Source: Sipunculus nudus
Taxonomy: Eukaryota; Annelida; Sipuncula; Golfingiida; Sipunculidae
DNA length: 64,000 nucleotides
Direction: 5' to 3'
Assembly: GCA_026874595.1 (NCBI GenBank)
Contig: CM049315.1
Coordinates: 7,252,664 to 7,316,663, forward strand
Each line of letters starts with the position of its first letter. The first letter of the stretch is position 1. Below are positions 1 through 12,929 of the stretch, one piece after another. The position numbers and the translations under genes are program-made. Under the pieces are notes generated by a model that was not told the origin of the DNA, ran no database searches, and saw nothing but the letters and a program-made list of their open reading frames with translations.

Positions 1-1000
1 TTTGTCCAACTTTGACAATGGCACGTTTTTTCCCTGTAAACACTGTTGATTTAATTTTCACAGCATATATACATAAGGATTTAATCTTTTAAAATCTGAA
101 ATTTCAAAGGAATTGTTTGAAAAGAGTAGCTTTTATTCATGTTTTCATACACCATGTCAAGTGTTGTTTACATCTGGCCCACCTAGTAATACAGTCTTCA
201 CTTGCATTATGGAACCCACCCCAGGCAGCTTGCCTTGGCTTAGCTTGGCCACTACTAGCAGGCTTCCCCTCTGCCCTGCACTCCCACCCCCCCCCCCCCC
301 CAGCTGGTGCATAAACTAGATGAATTTTATAATTTTCTGTATTTTATTTTATTTTTGGCTATGCTACATTTTAGATTTTGTATTGTACCACCAGGGTTAC
401 AATGATTAAAGTGCACATTTAATTGTGTCCCTAAAGTGATGTATTGCTATGAAAGGGTGGATGTTCATCAGAATGCTCATTAAAGATTTTAATTTGTTTG
501 ACTTATAACTCATGGTTGTATCAGTTGTTACATGATACTGGCTAAATAATCAAAATTTATATTGCTGATCCTTTATTTCAGTTCATAAAATTAAACATTC
601 CCAACTCCAGTTTGCTCCTGGTATAATATATTGGGTGTTTTGATCCTTGGATTAATTTTAACACATGTATTAGTTTCATAGTTGAGAATACTTTTCTTTT
701 TTCCTGATACCATTTAAAAAAATAAAAATTTTTAAATTTTTCCTGTTAGTGCTGAGGATTTAATTTTCACAGCATGTACACATTAGCATTTCATCTGTTA
801 AAATCTGAAATTTGAAACTAATTGATCAAAAACTGTAGATTTTATTCAAGTTTCCAGGTACCAAGTCTTCATTGTTTACATCAGGTCAGTATAAATGCAG
901 TGTACTGGGCAGTTACATAACACCTTCAGGTCTGACCTACTGCCACAGTGAGTGTCTGGGTCAGGCTGGGTCAGGCAGTAATTACCAGAGAGCCTCTCTT

Positions 1001-1035
<35 letters not shown>

Positions 1036-1045
1036 GGCAGTCCAG

Positions 1046-1078
<33 letters not shown>

Positions 1079-2492
1079 CTCTGCTTTTTCTCTCTCCATC
1101 TCTCTCTCTCTCTCTCTTATCCTTATTGCCTCCCTTCCTCCCTCCATCCCATTCTGTTGACAGGTACTATAAACTAGATACATTAGCTATAAATGTTGAT
1201 GCAATTTAGAAATGTGAATCAACTGAAATATTCACAATCACATGTATGTTATACTGTAAATTTATAGTATCATTCATAAACCTGGATAAAAATTATGTAA
1301 TGAAAAAAAGGAATAAATGCTAATATTGTTAATTTTTTATTGGCTCAGTAGAATGGGGGAAAAAATGATTCGCTTTGTTTCTCCATCTTTCTGTCTGTTT
1401 TAAATATTTAATGTTCATGAATAAACTTTTTTTTATAAGCACTGTTGAATTAAATTTCATATCCTGTATGTATATGCAAGGGTGTTGGAACTCTCACCAT
1501 CCCCTTCTTCATCCCACTGAGGCTTTGCTCCTTGGCACTGTGAACAATAGTTCTATGGCTATAGCATAATATTTAATAATTAAAGAAAATATCTACAGAG
1601 AGACAGAGGTGTTGTAACTCTGATCATAACACCCCCCCCCCCCCCCCCCATCAAGTCATTGCACCTGTGGAGTGGGGACGTTATGGCAACTGTATACATA
1701 TCATAAAATTGATAAAAAAGGTTTACCAAATAAATTGGATCTCATCAGACAAATGTGTAAACTGTTGAACTGTCAACAGCTTATCAAAAATGTAACCAAT
1801 GGAAAGGCATGGTCAGATCTCAAATATTATTTGCAACATTTTCTTCAATCATATAAACCAACCATAGCCCAAATTACCTCTTCCTCTCAAACTTTATCTA
1901 CATTTCATCATATTTTTAATATTTTAACCTTCTAGGTGGTTCAGTTATGTTGACCATTTGTCCATAGGTACCTATGTACATGCCAGAAATTATGTCAATA
2001 TTGTGTAATATGTGGACGTGAGGGTCATCAAAATAATGTACCTTGTCAAGACCGATCTTTTCAAGATATTATGTCATACAGTCACAAATTTATAAATCCC
2101 CTCATCAGCATAGTTAACTATAACCTTGTATCTGTCAAATTGAAATCTTGCAGTTTTCCATACACTATAGATCCTTCAACAAATAGCCCTATCATCATTA
2201 TACCACTGCTTAGTATACTGTCATTGCATTCATATTTGCTCAAATAAATTGTTTTTTTTTGACCCCTCCCAAATAAATAAAAAATAAACCACTATATTTT
2301 ACTCCATATTAATCCATCAGTCAGATTATATCATATATCATTTACTCACATATTACATTATATTCCTTTAAAAAAGCCCAACATGACCATGATATTCATA
2401 AGCTTTTTCTACTCAATATAGTATAACAATGGTGATACAATTATAGTCTAATCATGATCAGCTGAGCGCCGTGACCCATGGGTCCCTTGTTT
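1..2492 (+). repeat. Hairpin-ended repeat family R1, copy 1 (left end outside window)
   Basis: The right end, about 2460-2492, reads GCTGAGCGCCGTGACCCATG followed by GGTCCCTTGTTT, the same terminus seen at 7271, 12929, 13974 and (inverted) 15987. The segments 1-320 and about 1950-2490 recur in inverted orientation at 17960-17640 and 16510-15990, so this is an opposite-strand partner of the 15987-19233 copy. Inside are a (TC)n tract (993-1117) and C-homopolymers near 288-300 and 1633-1650. Short ORFs here are low-complexity or repeat-derived; no transposase-like protein is visible, so the element is probably non-autonomous. Confidence 0.7.
993..1117. repeat. (TC)n microsatellite
   Basis: Nearly uninterrupted TC dinucleotides with a few TTTC and GGCAG interruptions. 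The Ser/Leu-rich ORFs across it on both strands are products of the repeat. Confidence 0.95.
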
Positions 2493-3207
2493 AAGTAGAG
2501 GCATATTCTTGTATTATCATATAAAATATATTTAATTTCTTTCTCTCTAAATAAACTGACACATAATATTATTACACAGGAAATACTGTGGCAAGGTTAC
2601 AGCAATAAATTGTACATATTGTGAGCTCAAGCTCTGGGTCTTAGTCACACCAGTCTTTACTGTTAATACATATTCATAACGGTAAAGACAGATCAAGATA
2701 ACAGTAAAGACACAAATATGGCCTGTAGGCTATGGTTATGTACAACAGCTTGAAAAGTAGTTCCTCAACACAGCCTAAACACTATGCATATTCAACAGTG
2801 ACAGATCCTGTCATTTAACTAATGATGATTCCATGTCTATCAATGATAACGGTAAAGACATCCAATTGTTGTGACACCCACTAACACTGTGGTTTGAAAC
2901 CAACTTTTACAGTATGAAAAACACTAGCAGGGTCCTGCTTGTGGTCAGTATACCTGTCTCATATGCCGATTCTTGTGCAGATGACATTACCTGTGAGCTT
3001 GTTAAAAAATTAAGTTCAAATCTCATAATTAGCATAATATGATAACGGTAAAGACAAGCACATGTATAATTTATGGTCACACAAAAAAGGACTTCCCATT
3101 TACATGTATTTTGTTATACCATAATCATGACATGTTTCAGCACCAATTCAAGTGATATACTTAAATAACAGATATAGTCCCAGGTGGCCTCTTTACTAAA
3201 AGTAATT
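2493..3207. other. Intergenic stretch with repeated 15-mer ATAACGGTAAAGACA
   Basis: No gene is visible. ATAACGGTAAAGACA occurs exactly at 2676-2690, 2846-2860 and 3042-3056, with a one-base variant at 2698-2712. Inverted variants sit near 2651-2667 and 4645-4657. Confidence 0.6.
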
Positions 3208-4405
3208 GTATCGCCAGACATAGTCTAGAGATACTATGGTTTAGGCACAGTTGCGCCGCCGCCGCCGCCACTGCGGCAGAGGTGGCGGCAGAGATTTCTT
3301 TTGGACACAATAACTAAAAAAATATTTCAAGGATCTTTTTCAAACTTTACGCATTTATAGATATAGGTGAGAGGACGAAGCCTATTTAAAATGGGGTCAT
3401 GACCTCAACTAGGAGAGTGACCTTGACCTTGAATAGATCCATTTTGGGGGAAAATCACACAAATTCTTAAATATCTTAAGAAATCTTTCATGGATTTATC
3501 CAAAAATCAAGTTGGACAAAGATCTTGGATAGTGATGTCATGTACCGGAAACTGGTGGTGCCACTTAGTATCCTTTTCTTGTTTTTGTGCCGTTTAATAC
3601 CCCCATCATTGCCTCTTGACAGTACTTTTAGCATCACAAGTCAAAAACTGATTGACAGATTTCTTTAATATTATGCATGTACATAGGTATGGGATGATGT
3701 ATATTAAAATTGGGGTCATGACTTTTCCTTTGAGAGTGGCTTTGACCTTGAATATTACCATATATGGTGAAAATCACATAAAATCATGAATATCTTAAAA
3801 AGGGATGCATGGATTGGTCCAAAAATCAAGTTGACGGAAGATCTTGGATAGTTTTGTCTTTTGCAGAAGATAGGTGGCGCCACCTGTTGTCCTTTTCTTT
3901 TTTTTTGCACCTTTGAATACCCCATCATTGCCACTTGACAGTATATACTGTGAGCATTATAAGTCAAACAGTAATGGACAGATTTCTTTCATGTTATGCA
4001 TGTATATAGATATGGTTTATGGAATGAGGTTTATTTAATTTTAAATTTAATTTTAAAATTAAATTTAATTTAAATTATTTTTTTTTTAAATTAAATTTTT
4101 TTTTTCAAATGTTGGATATTTTGGAATGCAGTTTATTGATTTGGGGTCATGACCGTGACTATGAGAGTGACCTTGACCTTGAATATTCCCATATTTGGTG
4201 AAAAACATAAAATCATGAATATCTTAAAAAGGGCCACTTGACAGCACTGTGAGCATTATAAGTCAAAAACCCTTTGATCAATAGTCCTTCCCAATCCAAA
4301 ATATTCCTATATTTTGTACAAATGTTTCTCACATTTATTGCTAAAATACAAATACATCACATTATATCAACAAAATACCACAAAACCTCATTTGTCTGGC
4401 GATAC
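3208..4405. mobile_element. 1.2 kb element with 13-bp terminal inverted repeats
   Basis: GTATCGCCAGACA at 3208-3220 is matched by its exact reverse complement TGTCTGGCGATAC at 4393-4405. The interior holds about three tandem units of roughly 370-400 bp, each with a phrase like GAGAGTGACCTTGACCTTGA (near 3411, 3732, 4166), plus a (CCG)n patch near 3255 and one GGTGGCGCCACC palindrome at 3873-3884. No coding capacity is seen. A non-autonomous DNA transposon is the likely identity; no target duplication was recognised. Confidence 0.5.
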
Positions 4406-4759
4406 TATGGCACCAGCGGTGCCAAGATATGTCTAGTTATTTTCTATCTTTCAAATTGTTGTATTCAATTTTGGACATATAACGGTATGGACATTTATGT
4501 TACTAATGATTTCAAAAATCTTTAAAAAAATGTAAATGTATACCTATTTAATTTTTTTTAGTTTCCACATTTTAGTTTATACATGACAGAATACCAAAAT
4601 TGAAAAAAAGATAAAGTATAATAGGTTTTAAAATGATGGACATTTCTTTACCGTTATTTGTCACATTTTGTGAAAATGGCCCATTATATGTGCACATTGA
4701 AACACTGGCTTCACAGTATTGATGATGCTGCTCAAACAGAAAGCTCTATAGTGTATCAT
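4406..4759. other. Short intergenic stretch
   Basis: AT-rich sequence between two repeats; it contains an inverted variant of the ATAACGGTAAAGAC motif near 4645-4657. No gene is seen. Confidence 0.5.
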
Positions 4760-7271
4760 TAGCTCAGCTGACTATAAGTCATCTGAGCTATAGTCGTGGT
4801 CCATTGTCCGTCGTCCGTCCGTCCGTCCGTAGATGTGGCACGTTTTGAAACCGTAAGACCTAGGAATCCAAAATTTGGCATAATGTTAGATGTCCCCAAG
4901 ATCTCCTACCAAGCCCAAAACTGGGTCTTTGCAACTTTGTTCCTTTGAGAAATAAAGGAAAACCTCAATTTTTTATTAAAAACCTATTTTCACACTTTAG
5001 GACTGCCTAATATCAAAACCACTCATCTGTTTTTCCTCATATTTACCATAAATATTCCTCTATAAAGTTCCTATGTACATGCCAGAAATTATGTCAGTAT
5101 TATTTAATTTAAAAAAGTTCTGGGCCCAAACATAATGCATTTTGAAAAAAATAAGGAAAGATATTTGATCACTTAACACAAAAAATGTTAAAGATGTGGA
5201 CCTTTTTTCCAATAATATAACTTTAATTAATCAAAATTAAATTGTATACCCAAAATTAGATGAAAATCTTTTAAATTTTTTAAAATATTAATAAAAATAA
5301 AAAATTGGTACCTTAAATTTTGCCCAACTTTGACCATGGCCCTTTTTTTTCCTGTAAGTACTGTGGATTTAATTTTCACAGCATGTTTTTGTCAGCATTT
5401 CAACTGTTAACACCAAAAATTTGAAACCAGTTGATCAAAAACTGTAGATTTTAATCAAGTTTTCAAGCACCTTGTAACATATTGTTTACATCAAGCTAGT
5501 GTTATGCAGTTTGCAAAAGCTCAGCTCCCAAGCTTCAGCTCTAAGTTCCTTAAATTCAGCATACAGTTAGATGTCTCCAAAATCCCCTACCATGCCAAGA
5601 ATTTGGTCACTAGGACTTAATACCTTCGAGATATTAATGAAAAACTTCATTTTTCCATTAAAAACCCATTGTTACACTTCAAGACTGCCTGATATCAAAA
5701 CCACTGATCTGACTTTAATCATAAACAATATACATATTTTTCATTCTCTATGCACATCCCAGAATGATGTCGGTATTGCATAATTGTTTTAAGTTAAGGG
5801 CCCAAACATAATGCACTTTGTAAAAAATCAAGAAATATATTTACTCCCTTAACAAGGGCATTGCTAGAGATTTTTTTGTCAGGGATGTAACATTATTTAA
5901 TCAAGATTCAATTGAATACCCAAAATTAGTTCTGAATTTTTCAAATTTTATAAGTTATTAGTATAAATATAAAATTAGTACCTTAAATTTTGCCCAACTG
6001 TGACCATGGCACGTTTGTTTCCCATGAGCACTGTTGATTTTTATGAGACCCTGTCAGACTTTGGCTCTCTCCAGCCCCTCTTGAGTCACCTGTATGTTGA
6101 CCTTGTTGACCTTTCATCAAATTATGCACGCTTGAGGCGAGGCATACAGGAATCCAGGCAGCTTATGGCCAGCCACAGTTGATCCAGGTGTCCAACCTAA
6201 CTCATCCAGTAGTTTTAACCAACAACATAACAATAAACAACAAATTAATAAATTTTTATTGGTTTTTAATAACAAATTAAAGAAAAATAGAAAAGGAATT
6301 TGTTAGTTTATAATAACAGGAAATTAACTTGCAGTTACTGATGATATAAGAATCTTGTATCGATGGGTAGAATGTCACATATTCCAAATAACACCATGCA
6401 GTCACCTATGGCATTTTTCAGTTCAATTTTAATGAAAAAGAAGTAAATCATATTGTTCATTACTAATCATTAGGGATCATATGAAGAAAATTAATGATAG
6501 ACAAAGATGCAGTTGATAATATTAATCTAGATTCCTACTGTGTCTAGTGTGTACATTGATGTGAAATTAGTCCAAAATGAATTTTTTACAGTTATTTTTT
6601 AATATAAATAAAAGCCATAAAACCAGGTTCTTATGATCATTATTTAAATGTGTGAATTTTGTAAATTCTGGATTCTCAACATCATTGTTTGGTGAAAATT
6701 GAAAAAATACCAGACATGGTGCGAATACTTTGTAATTGTATTTAAATAAGAATATGATTATGTACTCCATTATAAAATTTCTTGCATAAAGAATGGGAAT
6801 TCAGGTAAAAATGAAAGTATATGAATACTCGTGCAAATACTTTCAAAATGTATTCATGAATGCATTCATGAATATATTCTTTAATATTATTTTAATAATC
6901 ATATCAGTTATATTTCATTTTAAAAAATCATATGATTCTCTTATTATTTTTAATAAAAATTATATTTGGGACAATATTTGTAAATTTTTTAATAAATAGT
7001 TAAACTCTTATATTATATGTTCTGCTTATAAGTTATATGGCCAAGTCAAAATCTGTGTGACAATAGTACTCCAATTGTTAATAAAATAAATGAAATCAAT
7101 CTCTTCCCTGTCTCCAAAGGTACTATAAAAATCATACATAAGCTAAACAACAACAACTCATAATACAGCTTATATTTATTACCACACAAAACCAGCATGT
7201 GCCTAATTTCTAAATAATATTTTTTTATCATATATAACAGCTGAGCGTCGTGACCCATAGGTCCCTTGTTT
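4760..7271 (+). repeat. Hairpin-ended repeat family R1, copy 2 (2.5 kb, both ends present)
   Basis: It starts TAGCTCAGCTGACTATAAGT and continues CATCTGAGCTA, an imperfect palindrome (8-bp outer stem TAGCTCAG/CTGAGCTA, inner stem TGACT/AGTCA, loop ATA), then a GTCCGTCC run. It ends in CATAGGTCCCTTGTTT. The body has two related blocks (about 4850-5420 and 5550-6190), each with phrases such as CCTTAAATTTTGCCCAACT and TTAATTTTCACAGCATG. ORFs within are short. Confidence 0.75.
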
Positions 7272-8660
7272 TAATTTAAAAGCATATATGAGTGCACTAA
7301 TTGAGGCCATAAAAATAATTATTAACCACCTTCAGTAGCCATACTAAGTAAAAATGCCTATACTTTGGTTTGGCAAAATACTGATGACTGCATCACTTCT
7401 CAGTGTACCTCTTTTAAACATTTATGTACCTGACTGTTTGCAAAATCGTTCCAACCAGCTCATGTCCAATGTCACATTTATTATTTCTCTTAATCAGTCC
7501 ATTTTGAGTAAGAATTGATAGATGAGCTTAAATGTCTCAGTAACTGATGCATGGATTCCCTTCAGATTTAATGTACTTATTCATTTCTTATAACTTAATT
7601 TGTTGTGTGAGACCTGTGGCATCACATATATTTTGTAATCATTCTATGAGAAAGTTCAAGATGTAATATAATGTTGACAAGTGATGTTCATGTGAGAGTG
7701 CAAGTCTGTACTCGGTTTATGCGACTTTTGATGATAAAATTGATATCCACTCAGGCTTATGTCCTGGTCATCAGTGAAAGTTTGAATGATACAAGGAAAA
7801 CCGGTTCTTTTAAATGTGATTAACATATTCAAAATGTCATCAGTCCACTCTGAACAAGAATCTATTAAATGCTAAAATAATAATTATAGTAATACATGAA
7901 ATGCATTTTAGTTTGCAGTGATTACTCAGCACAGAAAATTCTTGTATGTGACTGAAGTTTTAAATCATTCTTTTAGGTTTGAGGCTGATTCTAAGACTTG
8001 ACAACCATAGTTGTGTATCAGTCGCCTCATTTTGGAACATAAAATTTTGACTGAGTACATCTTTCAGACATTTTGAGGTCATCATTTAAAATTTGAACAT
8101 TATTTGGTGAACTGGTTTAACAAATGTGGTTGACAAATGTAAAATGGTATAGTAATTGGTCCATTGTAGTTCACATTTATACTATTTCTCAAATGCATAA
8201 TAATTGATAAAAATATAATTTGCTTTGCATTTTAAACATATCATGGATATCTCTGTAAAATAGACTTAAGTTGACACAAGCTAGATATTCATCTTGTCAA
8301 GAGTATAAGCAAAGCTATATTATAAAAGATATTTTGCATTTGATAATCCAGTTGAAAAAATGTGTCCTATAATCATGCAAATGATTGTGTGTAAGATCTC
8401 TTTAAAATGTTTGACCAACAGATAAGTCAGTTCAGTTGATACCCAGTGCTCAAGTAAAATTTGTACAGAAGCACCAATATGTCAAGAATAATTCACAGCA
8501 GGAGAAGAAAAATTAACCCTTTATCAAAACTTCAATCTCTGTGTTTCTTGGGTATAATGACTATTTAAGGTAAACACAGACAGTGGACATTAAATGAATA
8601 CTTTGTTGAGAACGTTTATGAGCCTGACCACATCATATCTTTGTCATCTTTGTCTTTCAG
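7272..8660 (+). other. Probable last intron of the RPL9 gene (single-copy-looking DNA)
   Basis: AT-rich sequence without coding potential or the repeat phrases seen either side. It ends in a polypyrimidine tract and AG (CTTTGTCTTTCAG, ending 8660) directly before the ribosomal-protein exon. I found no upstream RPL9 exon in 1-8660, so the previous exon probably lies left of the window or beyond the repeats. Confidence 0.5.
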
Positions 8661-8767
8661 CTGCCCTCATCCAACAATCCACCAAAGTAAAGAACAAGGA
8701 TATCAGAAAATTCTTGGATGGTGTTTACGTGAGTGAGAAGGGTGTTGTGGAAGAAATTGAAGATTAA
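8661..8767 (+). CDS. RPL9: 60S ribosomal protein L9 (uL6), last coding exon
   Basis: After a good acceptor the exon reads, with one base from the previous exon, [20 protein letters not shown], then [14 protein letters not shown] and a TAA stop at 8765-8767. This matches the well-known C-terminus of eukaryotic ribosomal protein L9, a structural protein of the large ribosomal subunit in which the conserved block is [11 protein letters not shown](I/V)YVSEKG. The last residues are variable in the family. A poly(A) signal AATAAA follows at 8794-8799. The splice acceptor and frame argue against a processed pseudogene. It is the only clearly housekeeping exon in the window and is surrounded by repeats. 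Confidence 0.9.
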
Positions 8768-8793
8768 TTCTTCTGGTGACGTTCCTTGCTGTC

Positions 8794-8799
8794 AATAAA
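8794..8799 (+). terminator. Poly(A) signal of RPL9
   Basis: AATAAA 27 bp after the RPL9 stop codon; the transcript probably ends within about 10-30 bp. Confidence 0.75.
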
Positions 8800-8819
8800 G
8801 TGATGTGATGGAAAAAATA

Positions 8820-9471
8820 CCTTGTTGTTTATTACTTCTGGTTAAAAGTGGTGTGTGGATGGGGCTTCATGAATTAGTGTAAGACCTGCATGTTTTGGCG
8901 TTGTACTAGTAATATCAGGGAAGCCCAAGGTTTGAAAGCATCTTTTAAAGACTGCAACTGGAAACTTGCTGGTTTCAGTAAACATCACCTCTGTGACCTT
9001 GAAACATGCATCAACTTCATCCATCTTTAAACTTTACCCAACTTGCCATATCGTGTATTAATATTGTCAGTATGGTGATTGTATGTCCATTTATTCTTAT
9101 AAGCTGTTGCGCCTTCACAATATCTCAGACTGACAGACACCATTTCTATATACCCTCTGCTATGAAGGCTTTTGTGTAAATAGACTTTAACAATCCTTTA
9201 ACTTAAAAGTATTCAGAATAAATAATGTGTCCTGAATATTTTTTTCACACTGAAAACTGTCGTGTTCGTTTCCAGAGAACTCCTTTGATTCCACTGGACC
9301 AATTTTTCCAAAACGTGACCCAATTATCAGGTCACCTGTGAACTGGTGCCTAATTATTTGAAGACCATTCCTCTCTCCAGTGTGTCCAGTGTGCGTATGT
9401 TATGACACATTAACCAGGGTTGGGGTAATTGTAATGTGTAATTGTAATTACCTGTAATTAATTACATTTTT
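8820..9471. other. Intergenic, no gene recognised
   Basis: A 60-codon minus-strand ORF (9024-8842) has no recognisable domain and is probably chance. Near 9425-9470 is a run of GTAATTGTAATTACCTGTAA-type near-palindromic sequence, typical of an inverted-repeat element end, cut off by the next repeat. Confidence 0.4.
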
Positions 9472-10353
9472 AGCGAACCTGTGAGCTTAGGCGATGGTGT
9501 GGCGTCGTTTGTCGTCTGTACGTTAACCCATACTATCTTGAAAATGGCAAGAGTTAGCATCACGAAATTTTATGCAAAAAATTAGTCATCTAAAAAACTA
9601 TCAGATTTTGCTTATTTTTTGGCTAACTGCATTTTCTTATATTTTATAGAGAAAAAGCTTTAAAACCTTTTAAAATCTTCTTCTCCGAAACTGTTCAGCC
9701 AAATTGTCCAATATTCCACAGAAGTGATTCCTGGAACAATCTCTCTCAAGTTTGTTCGATTGGTTTAAGTTCGGTGATTTTTGGCCGAGTTACAGGAAGT
9801 TGAACTTAGTCATATGTCCAAAACAGCATACTAAAATTACAATCTCAGAAAGGGCTGGAGCTGTCATCACCAAATTTTATGCCAATGTTGGTCACATGAG
9901 TCATATCTGAAATTGAGGTATTGGTGGCGCCACCTGCATCGGCCTTTTTTGAACGGGGGTCATCAGTGCCCGTATTATACTGATGGCTTCAAAAAACTTC
10001 TTCTCTGAAACCATATGGCTAAATTGTTTAATATCCCACAGAAATGATCCTAGGGTAGTGCTTTCTGAAGTTTGTTAAAATGGTCTCAGTTCAGTGACTT
10101 TTGGCTGAGTTATGGGAAGCTGAATTTAGTCATATGCCATAACAGCCCATTTTATTTCAGTGGCTACAAAGATCTCAACAAAAACCACTGGGCCAAATTC
10201 TTAAATCTCACACATTAATTATCCTTATATGTTGATAATTCAAGTTTGTTCAAATGGTTTAGGTTCAGTGATTTTTGGCTGAGTTATGGGAAGCTCCACT
10301 AAGCCATTTTGCTGTATTTTCCCATATGAGTTATAAACCTGCAAAACGTTTTT
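9472..10353 (+). repeat. Repeat family R2 (GCGAACCTGTGAGC...GTTAACCCATACTA), copy 1
   Basis: The opening phrase and the following TGTACGTTAACCCATACTAT recur at 13975-14040. The interior repeats the phrase TTTTTGGC(C/T)GAGTTA(C/T)(A/G)GGAAG at about 9778, 10096 and 10274, so it is internally tandem with units of roughly 180-320 bp. It carries one GGTGGCGCCACC palindrome (9923-9934). No ORF of note. Confidence 0.55.
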
Positions 10354-12929
10354 TAGCTCAGCTGACTATAAGTCATCTGAGCTATAGTCGTGGTCCATTG
10401 TCCGTCCATCCGTCTGTCTGCCCGGATGTCTGTCCGTAAGACTGGCACATTTTGACACCATTGGACCTACGAATCTGAAATTCGCCATACAGTTAGATGT
10501 CCCTAAAATCTCCTACCATGCCGAAAATTGGGTCAATAGGACTTCGTTCCTTGAGATGTTAAGGAAAAACCTCAATTTTTTATTAGAAATCTATTTTCAC
10601 ACTTCAGGACTGCCTAATATCAAAACCACTCATCTGTTTTTCTTCATATTTACCATAAATATTCCTCTATATAGTTCCTATGTACATGCCAGAAGTCAGT
10701 ATTATTAAATTTAAAAAAGTTATGGGCCTAAACATAATGGACTTTGTAAAAAAAATCAGGAAAGATATTTGGTCACTTAAGACCAAAAGTGTTAAAGGTA
10801 GGGACTTTTTTCAGTAATACAACTTTAATTGATCAAAATTTAATTGTGTACCAAAAATAAGACCAAAATCTGTTATTTTTTTTTAAATATTGGCAGATAT
10901 AAAATTGGTACCTTAAATTTTGCCCAAGTTTGGCCACGGCACATTTTTTTCCTGTAAGTACTGTGGATTTAATTTTCACAGCATGTTTTTTTTAGCATTT
11001 TGTCTGTTAACACCAAAAATTTGAAACCAGTTGATCAAAAACTATAGATTTTATTCAAGTTTTCAAGCACCATGTCACATCAAGTTTACATCAAGCTAGT
11101 GTTATGCAGTTTGCTAGAGCTCAGCTCCCCAGCTTCAGCTCTAAGTTCCTTAAATTTAGCATACAGTTAGATGTCTCCAAAATCCCCTACCATGCCAAGA
11201 ATTTGATCACTAGGACTTAATTCCTTCGAAATATTAATGAAAAACTTCATTTTTTCATTTAAAACCCATTGTTCCACTGTAAGACTGCCTAATATCAAAA
11301 CCACTGATCTGACTTTGATCATATATAATATACATATTTTTCTATACATTCGCTATGCACATGCCAGAAATGATGTCAGTATTGCGTAATTGTTTAAAGT
11401 TACGGGCCCAAACATAATGCAATTTTTAAAAAATCAAGAAATATATTTACTCCCTTAACAAGAGGATTGCTGAAGCTAGATATTTTTTGTCAGGGATGTA
11501 ACATTATTTAATCAAGATTCAATTGAATACCAAAAACTAGTTCAATTTTTTTTCAGTTGAATTTTTCAAATTTTATAAGTTATTAGTATAAATATAAAAT
11601 TAGTACCTTAAATTTTGCCCAACTTTGACCATAGCACGTTTGTTTCCTGAGAGCACTGTTGTTATAATTTTCATATTATGCACACACAAGGATTTCATCT
11701 TTGTAGTTTAGAAAGCTGAAAGAAATTGGCAAAATATTGTAGCTTTTATTAATGTTTTCATGAGACCATGTCAGACCCAGGCTTAATCCAGTCCCTCTTC
11801 AGTCACCTGTATGTTGACCTTGTTGACCTTTCATCAGATTATGCATGCTTGAGCGAAGCATACACTGGGGCAGCCAGGCAGCTAATGCCCAGCCACAGTT
11901 GATCCAGGTGTCCAACCCAACTCATCTAGTAGTTGTTTTGAAAAACAACATAACTAAACAATAAATTAATAATTTTGTATCGGTTTTTTTATAACAAATT
12001 AAAGAAAATTTTATAGAAAAGGAATTTGTTAGTTGATGAGTAACAGAAAATTAACTTGCTGTTACTGATGATGTAAGAATCTTGTATGGATGGATAGAAT
12101 GTCAATGTCAATGTTATTCCAAATAACACCATGCAGTCACCTATGGTATTTTTCAGTGAAATTTTAATGATAAAAAAATAAATATTATTCATTACTAATC
12201 ATTAGGGATCATATGAAGGATATTATGCAGAGATGCAGTTGATAATATTAATCTAGATTCCTACTGTGTCTAGTGTGTAGATTGATGTGAAAGTAGTCCA
12301 AAGTGAATATATTACATTTATTTTTTTAAACATAAATAAAAGCCATAAAACCAGGTACTTATGATCATTATTTAAATGTGTGAATTTTGTATATTCTGGA
12401 TTCTCAACATTATTGTTTGGCTAAAACTGAATAAATACTAGACATGGTGCGAATGCTTTGCAAATGTATTTGAATACGAATATGAATATGTACTGCATTA
12501 AAAAATTTTATTGCATAAGAATGGGAATTCAGGTAAAAATAAAAGTATTTGAATACCGGTGCAGATACTTTCAAAATATATTCATGAATGCATTAATGAA
12601 TATATTCTATAATATTATTTCAATAATCATTTCAGTTGTATATTATTTTAATAAATACTTACTCTTTTATTATAAGTGCTGCTTATAAGTTATATGGCCA
12701 AGTCAAAATCTATGTGACAATAGCACTCCTTTTGTTAATAAAATAAATGAAATCAATCCTCTTCCCTGTCTCCAAAGATACTATCAAAATCATACATAAG
12801 CTAAACACCAACAACTCATAATAAAGCTTATATTTATAACCACACAAAAACCAGCATGTGCCTCTTTCCCAAATCATATTTTTTATCATATATAACAGCT
12901 GAGCGCCGTGACCCATGGGTCCCTTGTTT
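10354..12929 (+). repeat. Hairpin-ended repeat family R1, copy 3 (both ends present)
   Basis: Same opening hairpin and GTCC-rich run as the copy at 4760, and the same terminus GACCCATGGGTCCCTTGTTT. It aligns with that copy along its whole length by eye, including the CTTGTTGACCTTTCATCA block at 11817 (compare 6099). Confidence 0.75.

Noticed and set aside
113-319. ORF with counterparts at 17857-17636
   Set aside because: Conserved only because both lie in copies of the same repeat; it ends in a C-homopolymer that differs between copies.
872-1183. Ser/Leu-rich and Glu/Arg-rich ORFs
   Set aside because: Direct products of the (TC)n microsatellite on both strands.
2676-3056. CRISPR-like spaced repeats
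   Set aside because: Eukaryotic DNA, irregular spacing and a 15-bp word only.
8842-9024. 60-residue minus-strand ORF next to RPL9
   Set aside because: No recognisable domain, splice context or codon signal.
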